From contig CAZJQP010000128.1 in NCBI GenBank assembly GCA_964548225.1, forward strand, positions 1-6,894: 6,894 bases of DNA, written 5' to 3'. The position numbers and the translations under genes were made by a program. The stretch comes from CALMEH01 sp964548225. Lineage in GTDB: Bacteria > Acidobacteriota > Blastocatellia > Pyrinomonadales > Pyrinomonadaceae. Below are positions 1 to 5,258 of this stretch, piece after piece. Below the pieces are notes generated by a model. The model was given only the letters and a program-made list of their open reading frames with translations. It was not told where the DNA came from and did no database searches. How positions within the stretch are numbered: position 1 is the first letter of the stretch; every line of letters begins with the position of its first letter.

Positions 1-38
1 ACAGATTGAAAATGCTCGCTTGAGAATAAGGTTATGAA

Positions 39-1238
39 TTATGCACAGGCTTCATTTATTTGATTAGGATAATCGCTTCTGCCCGTCGCCATTACCGCAA
101 CTAAACCTTCGGCATCTTCAGGCATAATTTCGGGAGTCGGATTTGCCATCGCAAAAACAATCGGATTTTCAGCCATATTTTTGAGGTCATTTTCATCAAT
201 CACACCGGGAACTGACAAGCCGAAAAATACATCTGCCCCTTTAATGACATCTTTTATTTTGCCGCTTTCTTTATTAGGATTTGTGTTTCGCGCATACCAA
301 TCTTTTACCCAATTCATTCCTTCTTTGCGACCTTCATAAATCGCGCCGGTTGTGTCGCAGCCGATAATGTTTTTAACGCCCGCCGCCATTACAATCTTCG
401 AGCAAGCCACGCCCGCCGCACCGACTCCATTGACGACAAGTTTAATGTCTTCCATTTTTTTGCCGGTTATTTTTAGCGCGTTAATCAATGCCGCGAGAAC
501 GACAACCGCTGTGCCGTGTTGATCATCGTGAAAAACGGGAATGTCGAGTTCTTCTTTTAATCTGTCCTCGATTTCAAAACAACGCGGCGCGGAAATATCT
601 TCGAGATTGATGCCGCCAAAGGCAACGCTGATATTTTTAATGGTTTCGATAATTTCGTGCGGATCTTTTGTGTTTAAACAGATAGGAAAAGCATCAACAC
701 CACCAAATTCTTTGAATAGTTGGCATTTTCCTTCCATCACAGGCATTGCCGCCGCCGGACCTATATCGCCTAAACCTAAAACCGCCGTGCCGTCGGAAAC
801 AACAGCCACAGTATTTTTCTTGATTGTTAATGTAAAGGCTTTTTCCGGGTCTTTTGCAATAGCTTCACAAACGCGGGCAACACCGGGCGTATATGCCATA
901 GATAAATCAGAGCGAGTTTTAAGCGGAACTTTGCTGATGGTTTCGATTTTGCCGCCGAGATGCATCAGAAAAGTTTTGTCAGAGACATTAATAATTTCAA
1001 CGCCGTCAATTTGTTGAATCGCTTGAACAATTTCTTCATCGTGTTTCTCGCTTGAAGCATTGACAGTAATATCTCGGACGAGAAAATCTTTGCCGACAGA
1101 AACAATATCAATCCCTTCGATGTCGCCGCCGGTTTTTCCGATGGCGGTTGTAATTTCTCCCAATTTGCCGGGACGATTATGAATTTTGACTCGGAGCGTA
1201 AGACTGTAACTTGCGTTAGGTGTTGCGATATTAGGCAT
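39..1238 (-). CDS. ACT-domain NAD(P)-dependent malic enzyme, C-terminally truncated
   Basis: Malic enzymes oxidatively decarboxylate malate to pyruvate in the cytoplasm. Residues about 11-88 form an ACT domain (VKIHNRPGKLGEI), expected to bind a regulatory ligand. The catalytic part follows: YTPGVA with the general-acid Tyr at 116, PVMEGK with Lys171, metal ligands in NLEDI (E213, D214) and FHDDQHGTA (D238/D239), a Rossmann signature VVNGVGAAG at 268-276, and ANPTPE at 365-370. The frame ends at residue 399, just after GRSDYPNQIN. Relatives continue there with a conserved NNV.FPG segment and roughly 70-80 more residues, including an Asn that contacts malate. None of the three frames in the remaining 38 bases restores that segment. 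The family call is very secure; activity is doubtful, and this may be a recent pseudogene or a junction artefact. The start is an ATG with no clear Shine-Dalgarno sequence. Confidence 0.93.
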   Translation of the reverse strand: MPNIATPNASYSLTLRVKIHNRPGKLGEITTAIGKTGGDIEGIDIVSVGKDFLVRDITVNASSEKHDEEIVQAIQQIDGVEIINVSDKTFLMHLGGKIETISKVPLKTRSDLSMAYTPGVARVCEAIAKDPEKAFTLTIKKNTVAVVSDGTAVLGLGDIGPAAAMPVMEGKCQLFKEFGGVDAFPICLNTKDPHEIIETIKNISVAFGGINLEDISAPRCFEIEDRLKEELDIPVFHDDQHGTAVVVLAALINALKITGKKMEDIKLVVNGVGAAGVACSKIVMAAGVKNIIGCDTTGAIYEGRKEGMNWVKDWYARNTNPNKESGKIKDVIKGADVFFGLSVPGVIDENDLKNMAENPIVFAMANPTPEIMPEDAEGLVAVMATGRSDYPNQINEACA

Positions 1239-1249
1239 AAATGAATTTT

Positions 1250-1278
1250 AGAATACCTTTTCGGATTTGTTGAAGCAA
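1250..1278 (-). promoter_or_regulatory. Candidate promoter of the malic enzyme gene
   Basis: Read on the minus strand, TTGCTT (1273-1278) and TATTCT (1250-1255) are separated by exactly 17 bases. The implied start point is only about five bases before the ATG, which fits the absence of a Shine-Dalgarno sequence. Just upstream lie a perfect 6-1-6 palindrome (GTAAAT-T-ATTTAC, 1299-1311) and an inverted TTGCC/GGCAA pair (1280-1298), possible regulator sites. This is motif reading only. Confidence 0.35.
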
Positions 1279-1337
1279 ATTGCCGTAGAAATTGGCAAGT
1301 AAATTATTTACGACAACTATGCCATTAATATCTGATG

Positions 1338-1958
1338 CTAATGCACCGGACGCAATAAGCTGTGAAGAATGCCTTTAATCTCGATTTTGTCGGCGGAAAG
1401 AATAATTGGTTCAAGGCGCAAATTGGCAGGGCGAAGCTCGATTTTTGCGCCTAATCGGTAATATTTTCGACAAATGGCAAAGCGATTTTCTACCAATGCG
1501 ACGACTGTGTCGCCATCGCGGGCGTAACTCCGACGTTCGATTAAAACAACATCGCCTTCACAGATTTGTTCTTCAATCATTTTGTCATCGGTTATGCGAA
1601 ATGCTTTAATCTTATCTGCTTCCTGCGAACCAAGCATAAACTTCGGCACAAAAAGCGGCTCAAATTCAAAATCTTCTGCGAAATCATTTACTTTTGGAAT
1701 GTTTAACCATTCAATCTCGCAAGTCAGACTTTCGCGCAAACTCTCCGAACGCAATTCAAGAACGAAATGACCATTTTCCCGCCGTCTCGTAATTTCGCCG
1801 TGTTTTTCCAAAGCGTTAATATGTTTTGCAACACCGCCTTTTGAAGTAACACCGAGTTCACGCGCAATTTGTTGATAAGAAGGTCTAAATCCGCGATTTT
1901 TGATAAAACGCGAGATAATGTCTAAAACTTCTTTCTGACGTTTGGTTTGCGGCTGCAT
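1338..1958 (-). CDS. LexA-like repressor with apparently inactive S24 peptidase domain
   Basis: Residues 1-68 (numbered from the ATG at 1958) match the LexA winged helix-turn-helix: QTKRQKEVLDII, then RPSYQQIARELGV, then a wing region ending near FVLEL. The rest aligns without gaps to the LexA/S24 self-cleavage domain around RIT..KMIEEQICEGD and GDTVVALVEN. In that alignment the nucleophile (E. coli Ser119) is Lys126 and the general base (Lys156) is Cys163. No Ala-Gly or Cys-Gly cleavage dipeptide occurs in the linker. A repressor of this kind should bind DNA and dimerise but should not be inactivated by RecA-driven autocleavage. An upstream GTG (1988) would add ten residues; the ATG was chosen because it matches the usual LexA start. 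Neither start has a strong ribosome site. It is most likely a paralog, not the housekeeping SOS repressor; its targets are unknown. Confidence 0.82.
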   Translation of the reverse strand: MQPQTKRQKEVLDIISRFIKNRGFRPSYQQIARELGVTSKGGVAKHINALEKHGEITRRRENGHFVLELRSESLRESLTCEIEWLNIPKVNDFAEDFEFEPLFVPKFMLGSQEADKIKAFRITDDKMIEEQICEGDVVLIERRSYARDGDTVVALVENRFAICRKYYRLGAKIELRPANLRLEPIILSADKIEIKGILHSLLRPVH

Positions 1959-2072
1959 TATTTTAATTTTATGAAGAATCAGACGCACAAGTCAAAATAT
2001 TCAAATTATTGTTTGAGGTGAGTGCTGTTGCAAAATCAGGGTTTAAGACGACTTTCCACAAATTAAAATGTT

Positions 2073-2098
2073 AAACCGTCTGCGGGAACAGACGGTTT
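2073..2098 (-). terminator. Candidate terminator after the VOC gene pair
   Basis: A perfect 10-bp stem, AAACCGTCTG (2073-2082) with CAGACGGTTT (2089-2098), encloses a 6-base loop. On the minus strand it follows the second VOC gene and precedes the LexA-like gene. The downstream U-rich run is interrupted, so termination may be partial. A regulator site upstream of the LexA-like gene is an alternative reading. Confidence 0.5.
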
Positions 2099-2166
2099 TG
2101 ACTTGTTAATCGAAAGAAATCAAAAAAATATCTCTCGAATTCTTTAAAAAGTAAGAAAAACTGTTT

Positions 2167-2565
2167 TCATTTAACAAATTGAATTATCGAAAAAGTCGCG
2201 CCGCTTGGATCATTAACCACTGAAATGCGCCCGACATTTGGTGCATCAAATGCCGGAACGCAGATTCCGCCGCCGTTCGCTTTGATTTTTTCAATAGTTT
2301 CATCGCAATTATCCACAGCGATATAACTCATCCAATGTGCGGGAATTTTTTCCCAATTTTCACCCCAGTCTTTCGTGATTTCCATCATTCCGCCGATTGC
2401 TTCCCCGTTATTATGAACTTCTTCGTAGCTCATTTCGGTAACTTTACTTTGTTCGAGTTGCCAACCGAAAAGCTCTTGGTAAAAGTTTTTTGCAACACTA
2501 AGATTTTGCGAGTTATGCTCACGCCAACAAATTTCTCCGTGCTTCGGTATTGTAAATTCTGCCAT
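2167..2565 (-). CDS. VOC (glyoxalase/bleomycin-resistance fold) protein, second of a tandem pair
   Basis: This 132-residue protein belongs to the vicinal oxygen chelate superfamily, nearest in style to the CFP32/Cfp30B-like group. It opens with IPKHGEICW, followed by a helix ending in YQELFGW (29-35), the IGGMM strand (57-61), HWMSYIAV (77-84) and a closing PNVGRISVVNDPSGATFSI (109-127). Two candidate metal-site histidines are H9 and H77. The position usually held by the last glutamate in type I glyoxalases is not an acidic residue (ATFSI), so classical glyoxalase I activity is not implied and the substrate is unknown. It starts one base after the upstream paralog's stop codon, so the two genes must be co-transcribed. 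It shares that paralog's whole domain layout and probably arose by tandem duplication. Confidence 0.88.
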   Translation of the reverse strand: MAEFTIPKHGEICWREHNSQNLSVAKNFYQELFGWQLEQSKVTEMSYEEVHNNGEAIGGMMEITKDWGENWEKIPAHWMSYIAVDNCDETIEKIKANGGGICVPAFDAPNVGRISVVNDPSGATFSIIQFVK

Positions 2566-2583
2566 TTTATTGCTGTCCTCCTT
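2566..2583 (-). promoter_or_regulatory. Ribosome binding site embedded in the end of the upstream VOC gene
   Basis: On the minus strand AAGGAGG (2577-2583) lies 11 bases before the ATG at 2565, inside the last codons of the upstream gene (the Glu-Gly-Gly part of its tail). This fixes the start of the downstream gene and suggests coupled translation. Confidence 0.75.
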
Positions 2584-3004
2584 CGCTCAAACTGATTATC
2601 GAAATATCTGCACCGGTCGGGTCTTTGATAATTGCAAAACGTCCGACATTTGGAATATCCATTGGGGGCGAAACGATTGTGCCGCCTAAATCGAATGCCT
2701 TACTTGCGGAATCGTCAACATTTTCAACGGCAACGTAGTTGACAAAATGTGGCGGCGGTATTTCTCCGCCATACATTTCGGCTTGCATTTGAAACATTCC
2801 GCCCATCGGTTGTCCGTTTTGAATATTAAATTCTTGGTATTCCATCTCTTCACCCGTTGCTTTGCTTTGTTGCATTTCCCAGCCGAAAACATTGGCGTAA
2901 AAAGATTTACATGCTTCTAAATTGTTTGTGGCGATTTCAGTCCAACAAAATTCGCCGTGTTTAGGCATTGCCATTGCTTCTGCCGTTGCGGTATTTTCTG
3001 CCAT
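2567..3004 (-). CDS. VOC (glyoxalase/bleomycin-resistance fold) protein, first of a tandem pair
   Basis: This 145-residue VOC protein has one complete domain: MPKHGEFCWTE (13-23), SFYANVFGWEM (34-44), PMGGMF (66-71), PPHFVNYVAVENV (84-96) and the final NVGRFAIIKDPTGADISII (119-137). H16 and H86 match candidate metal ligands, but the terminal position is Asp or a neighbour and not the glutamate of glyoxalase I, so the reaction cannot be named. About ten extra residues (Ala/Thr/Glu-rich) precede the domain. They are retained because the ATG at 3004 has a good AGGAGA site (3014-3019) nine bases upstream. Related pairs in other bacteria are annotated only as VOC family proteins. No convincing own promoter is seen; the 130 bases upstream are occupied mainly by the terminator of the next gene. 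Confidence 0.88.
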   Translation of the reverse strand: MAENTATAEAMAMPKHGEFCWTEIATNNLEACKSFYANVFGWEMQQSKATGEEMEYQEFNIQNGQPMGGMFQMQAEMYGGEIPPPHFVNYVAVENVDDSASKAFDLGGTIVSPPMDIPNVGRFAIIKDPTGADISIISLSEGGQQ

Positions 3005-3051
3005 AATTATTACTCTCCTGCTAATTTTTATTCTAATTTTTATTTTGTTTT

Positions 3052-3099
3052 CCTAAAAAAAGAAAAACCGCATAAAAACTTTCGTTTCTATGCGGTTTT
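3052..3099 (-). terminator. Intrinsic terminator of the YegP-like gene
   Basis: Read on the minus strand, an 11-bp stem (AAAACCGCATA, 3064-3074, with its complement 3089-3099) is capped by a short AAAC/GTTT inner stem. It is followed by an almost pure T run (3063 down to 3054, interrupted by one C). It sits about 35 bases after the stop codon of the 3135-3473 gene and is the clearest minus-strand terminator in the window. Confidence 0.88.
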
Positions 3100-3134
3100 C
3101 AATGAACTCGCTCGAAAAATTTAAACTACAAATT

Positions 3135-3473
3135 TCACGCGCCCGTCGTGTCCTCGATTTTTGCATCGGGAGCATTTTTGCCAACCGAATCAATGCCGTT
3201 TTGACAAGCCGCATCGGAAGAATACATTTCGCTTCGTCCGATTTCCTGTCCGTTTCCAGCTTTTAAGATGAAATACGGATCGCCATTTTTCGATTCACGT
3301 TTTTCAAAACGTCCTGCGTCCGCCGCATTTTTTCTTACAGATTCAATACCGTTTTCGCAAGCCGATTTCGATTCATACATTTCGCTCGACAAAATTATCT
3401 GTCCGTTTGCGGCTTTCAAATTAAAATGAAACTTGCCGTTTGCGGATTTTTTGATTTCAAATTTTCCTGCCAT
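3135..3473 (-). CDS. YegP/DUF1508 family protein with two repeats
   Basis: This small 112-residue protein is made of two copies of the DUF1508 (YegP) unit. Copy one spans about residues 3-52: GKFEIKKSANGKFHFNLKA, NGQIILSSEMY, ACENGIESVRKNA. Copy two spans about 54-104: GRFEKRESKNGDPYFILKA, NGQEIGRSEMY, ACQNGIDSVGKNA. The pattern of aromatic strand, NGQ turn, SE.Y and helix with a Cys-x-Asn-Gly-Ile motif is diagnostic. The family is widespread and soluble, and its biochemical role is not established. There is no signal peptide. Length matches two-repeat relatives, plus a short acidic tail. The start is supported by AGAGGA eight bases upstream. It is a single-gene unit, with a terminator downstream and a 266-base spacer upstream. 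That spacer includes a small 6-1-6 palindrome (CAGAAA-T-TTTCTG, 3522-3534) that could be an operator. Confidence 0.93.
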   Translation of the reverse strand: MAGKFEIKKSANGKFHFNLKAANGQIILSSEMYESKSACENGIESVRKNAADAGRFEKRESKNGDPYFILKAGNGQEIGRSEMYSSDAACQNGIDSVGKNAPDAKIEDTTGA

Positions 3474-3603
3474 TTTATTATCCTCTATTTATAAATTTTA
3501 ATTTCGCGGAGAGTTGATTTTCAGAAATTTTCTGTAATCGCAAAAAGCATACCACGAATTAAATAAAAATAAAAAGCACGGAAAATTTTCAAGGGAGGAT
3601 TGA

Positions 3604-3656
3604 GTTGTGAGTGAGGTCTTGCTGGCTTTTGGAGAAAGCAGAACGGTCTTCACAAC
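3604..3656. repeat. Imperfect inverted repeat in the intergenic space
   Basis: GTTGTGA (3604-3610) is matched by TCACAAC (3650-3656), and nearer the centre GCTTT (3625-3629) pairs with AAAGC (3635-3639) around a 6-base loop. The arms between are only partly complementary. No T run follows directly on either strand, so it is not a classical terminator. It could be a small structured RNA or a remnant of a short repeat element, adjoining the heptamer repeat at 3671. Confidence 0.4.
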
Positions 3657-3670
3657 CCAACCATTTGTAA

Positions 3671-3733
3671 TGAACAATAAGCGATAATCAGTGAGCAGAA
3701 ATTGACTGCTTATTGCTTACCGCTTACTGCTCA
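3671..3733. repeat. Inverted heptamer-repeat element beside the Rad52-like gene
   Basis: Four 7-base units related to NTGCTTA run on the plus strand at 3706-3733, and four related units run in the opposite orientation at 3671-3698. They are separated by seven bases, so the whole can fold back as a hairpin with AGCAG/CTGCT at the tip. The array ends seven bases before the Rad52-like stop codon. It may serve as that gene's transcript end or be a dispersed repeat element. Confidence 0.7.
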
Positions 3734-3739
3734 CTTACT

Positions 3740-4999
3740 TTATCCGGCGCGGCGCAACGGCGCGACGTTCGGAATTTCTTGCTGTTTCTGCAAATCCTGA
3801 AGATGCTGAATCAAGCCAGAGGCGGCTTTTTTCGAAAGTTCATCGGTTTTGCATTGCATAATTGTTTGGCATTCTTCATCCGCATCAACGCCGATTTCGC
3901 GTGAAATGGCGCGAATCATTCCGAGTTGTTTCGCCGTTACCAAATCCGAAAGCGAACGCGCAATCGGATTTGACGGAAAACCGCCGTCGTTTGTCGGAGT
4001 CGGAATTGCACCTTCGCGTTCGATAACGTCCGATTCTTTTTTGTAAAGCTCGCGGGCGATGCCGAATTTTACGGCGGCGCGTTTGAGTGCGTCGTGTTCG
4101 GCTTTTTTGATGCCCATTTCCGAATCGGCAAAACCTGTTCCCAAACCTTCACGGGTTACGCCGTCAATCGTAATCGCTACCGTTACGGTGAAAATATCGC
4201 CGATTTGCTTGATGTCGCGGATGGTGTGCGACCAATTTGGCGCGTGTTCGTCCAAAATGTCGGCAACTGTGTGCCATTCGACATAATCAACGTAATGCGT
4301 GTTACCGTTTCTGTCGCGCCAACCTTCGCGTTGCTTGACTAGATTCGGGTCAACATTTTTACGAAGTTCTTTCAAAGTCGTCGTAAAATTCAAAACATTG
4401 CTCGGCGCACCCATCATTTCCATCGCTTCATCAGCAACAAAATTTAATTCTCTTACTTGTGTCATTGTATTATCTCCTTTTGTGTTCGTAAGTTGTTGAA
4501 TTTGGGCTTCTTCTGTTTCGACTTGTCCATTCGTCGAAACATCTGCCGCAACCTCAACAGTCTTCTGTTCGCCAACCTTGGACACGATTTCAGATTTCAG
4601 ATTTTGGATTTCGGATTTCTTGAATCCTAAGTCCGCATTGTTCAATCCCAAATCGGAAGTTGACTCAGTTACGCTTTTGTTTTCCGAAACAACTTTTTGT
4701 TTCGTTGCCGGTTCAGTATTTTTTGCGACGACGGCATATTTAACCGCCAAAATATGTTCGCAACGAAACGCCGCATCGGTAACAACAGCTTCTTCAAATT
4801 CCAAACAATTACAACGGATTTTCGCTGACGCATCGCGCCAAACTTCGTAAGACGTTTGACGACCGCGCAAACTCGGCGTTGAAACTTTGAATTTGTCGCC
4901 TTCACGATTAACCAAACCCATTGCCGCGATTGATTTTGCGCGTTTTTCACGTTTCTCTGCCGTTTCCGTTGAATTTTTTTCTAATGTTAATGCTGTCAT
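3740..4999 (-). CDS. SWIM zinc-finger / Rad52-like (DdrA-type) single-strand annealing protein
   Basis: This 419-residue protein has three parts. Residues about 20-95 hold a SWIM zinc finger (C63-x-C65, then C80-x-H82), a DNA- or protein-binding module. Residues 96-180 are a low-complexity, variable linker. Residues about 185-325 match the Rad52/Rad22 family that includes Deinococcus DdrA: VLNFTTTLKELRKNVDP, VDYVEWHTVADILDE, NWSHTI, VTREGLGTG and the hallmark KKAEHDALKRAAVKFG (298-313). These proteins bind single-stranded DNA and anneal complementary strands. A helical tail follows, with AKQLGMIRAIS (356-366) and SGLIQHLQDL (394-403), resembling the C-termini of phage annealing proteins. The start has AAGGAG eight bases upstream. 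It is transcribed divergently from an XRE regulator. Rad52 assignment is strong and the SWIM assignment good. Its role in DNA repair, phage defence or a domesticated prophage cannot be decided here. Confidence 0.87.
   Translation of the reverse strand: MTALTLEKNSTETAEKREKRAKSIAAMGLVNREGDKFKVSTPSLRGRQTSYEVWRDASAKIRCNCLEFEEAVVTDAAFRCEHILAVKYAVVAKNTEPATKQKVVSENKSVTESTSDLGLNNADLGFKKSEIQNLKSEIVSKVGEQKTVEVAADVSTNGQVETEEAQIQQLTNTKGDNTMTQVRELNFVADEAMEMMGAPSNVLNFTTTLKELRKNVDPNLVKQREGWRDRNGNTHYVDYVEWHTVADILDEHAPNWSHTIRDIKQIGDIFTVTVAITIDGVTREGLGTGFADSEMGIKKAEHDALKRAAVKFGIARELYKKESDVIEREGAIPTPTNDGGFPSNPIARSLSDLVTAKQLGMIRAISREIGVDADEECQTIMQCKTDELSKKAASGLIQHLQDLQKQQEIPNVAPLRRAG
4463..4478 (-). promoter_or_regulatory. 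Internal ribosome site and start for a Rad52-only product
   Basis: Inside the fused frame, AGGAG (minus strand, 4474-4478) is placed eight bases before an in-frame ATG (4463-4465, Met179). That ATG begins exactly where the Rad52-like domain starts. Use of it would give a 241-residue protein (3740-4465) without the SWIM finger. It is either a working second start or a relic of a formerly separate gene. Confidence 0.6.
4584..4660. repeat. Inverted heptamer-repeat element inside the coding linker
   Basis: Eleven consecutive 7-base units fill 4584-4660. The first five follow GATTTNN in register on the plus strand. The remaining six are degenerate copies in the opposite orientation. The centre folds as GGATT (4613-4617) with AATCC (4623-4627). 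The element is translated as residues 114-139 of the SWIM-Rad52 protein, in the non-conserved linker. It has the same layout as 3671-3733 but a different unit sequence. Confidence 0.72.
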
Positions 5000-5022
5000 T
5001 TTTATTTCTCCTTTTTGCTCAG

Positions 5023-5089
5023 AGTATCGTCTTCAGACGATTACTTTTTGCTTTTAATCACCAGAAGGCGATACTTTGAACAATTCAAA
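5023..5089 (-). promoter_or_regulatory. Structured leader of the SWIM-Rad52 mRNA
   Basis: In the predicted 112-base leader, three pairings are visible: TTTGAA/TTCAAA around three bases (5075-5089), ATCGTC/GACGAT around a tetraloop (5026-5041), and the longer-range AGTATCG (5023-5029) with CGATACT (5069-5075). The last two share bases 5026-5029 and exclude each other. They lie 10-15 bases upstream of the ribosome site, so they could gate translation. This is an inference from base pairing only. Confidence 0.4.
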
Positions 5090-5117
5090 TAAAACTTGTA
5101 AGTTTCATCTGTGAAAC

Positions 5118-5146
5118 ATTGTATCAAATAAATTTTTCTGTTGCAA
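5118..5146 (-). promoter_or_regulatory. Promoter of the SWIM-Rad52 gene
   Basis: On the minus strand TTGCAA (5141-5146) and TACAAT (5118-5123) are separated by exactly 17 bases, close to the sigma-70 consensus. Transcription would begin near 5111, within a TGAAAC/GTTTCA dyad (5102-5117). Confidence 0.7.
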
Positions 5147-5161
5147 GCGTGAAACGAGGTC

Positions 5162-5190
5162 TTGCAAATAAATTTTTCTTGTGCTATGTT
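5162..5190 (+). promoter_or_regulatory. Promoter of the XRE regulator gene
   Basis: TTGCAA (5162-5167) and TATGTT (5185-5190) are 17 bases apart, with TGC just before the -10 (extended -10 form). It is back-to-back with the minus-strand promoter, the two -35 boxes being 15 bases apart. A 15-base direct repeat (CAAATAAATTTTTCT, at 5125-5139 and 5165-5179) lies in the spacers of both promoters, offset by exactly 40 bases. Confidence 0.68.
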
Positions 5191-5258
5191 TGAAACAGAT
5201 TACAGGCAGATGCAACAAAAGCGTTTGCAAAATCAAAACAGAAATAGGAGAAAGCAAT

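Larger units (their letters stand above)
5102..5197. promoter_or_regulatory. Candidate operator sites (TGAAAC) of the divergent promoters
   Basis: TGAAAC occurs at 5112-5117 (paired with GTTTCA at 5102-5107 over a 4-base spacer), at 5150-5155 (between the two -35 boxes) and at 5191-5196 (inside TGTTT-G-AAACA, 5187-5197). The outer two overlap the predicted transcription starts of the minus and plus promoters, the classical placement for a repressor. The likely binder is the adjacent XRE protein, which would then control both genes. Confidence 0.5.

Noticed and set aside
1..38. Continuation of the malic enzyme in another frame
   Set aside because: All three frames were read; none gives the expected NNV.FPG segment, and no other feature is recognisable.
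541..1017. Long plus-strand open frame opposite the malic enzyme
   Set aside because: It is antisense to strongly conserved catalytic motifs, has no ribosome site, and its translation resembles no family.
1959..1988. GTG start adding ten residues to the LexA-like protein
   Set aside because: LexA proteins normally begin close to the TxRQ motif, which the ATG at 1958 provides; the GTG has no better ribosome site.
2073..2098. SOS box or LexA operator upstream of the LexA-like gene
   Set aside because: It matches neither CTGT-N8-ACAG nor GAAC-N4-GTTC; a 10-bp stem with a 6-base loop fits a transcript end better.
3671..3733. CRISPR array
   Set aside because: The units are seven bases, contiguous and inverted around a centre, with no spacers and no cas genes nearby.
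4059..4342. Plus-strand open frames opposite the Rad52-like domain
   Set aside because: Two overlapping frames lie antisense to conserved residues, with no ribosome sites; these are shadows of the real gene.
5085..5108. Seven-codon reading frame in the SWIM-Rad52 leader
   Set aside because: It has no ribosome site and begins almost at the predicted transcription start; such short frames arise by chance.
5181..5258. Upstream TTG start extending the XRE regulator by 26 residues
   Set aside because: It begins inside the predicted promoter spacer, and the added residues do not fit the family; the ATG at 5259 has a proper ribosome site.
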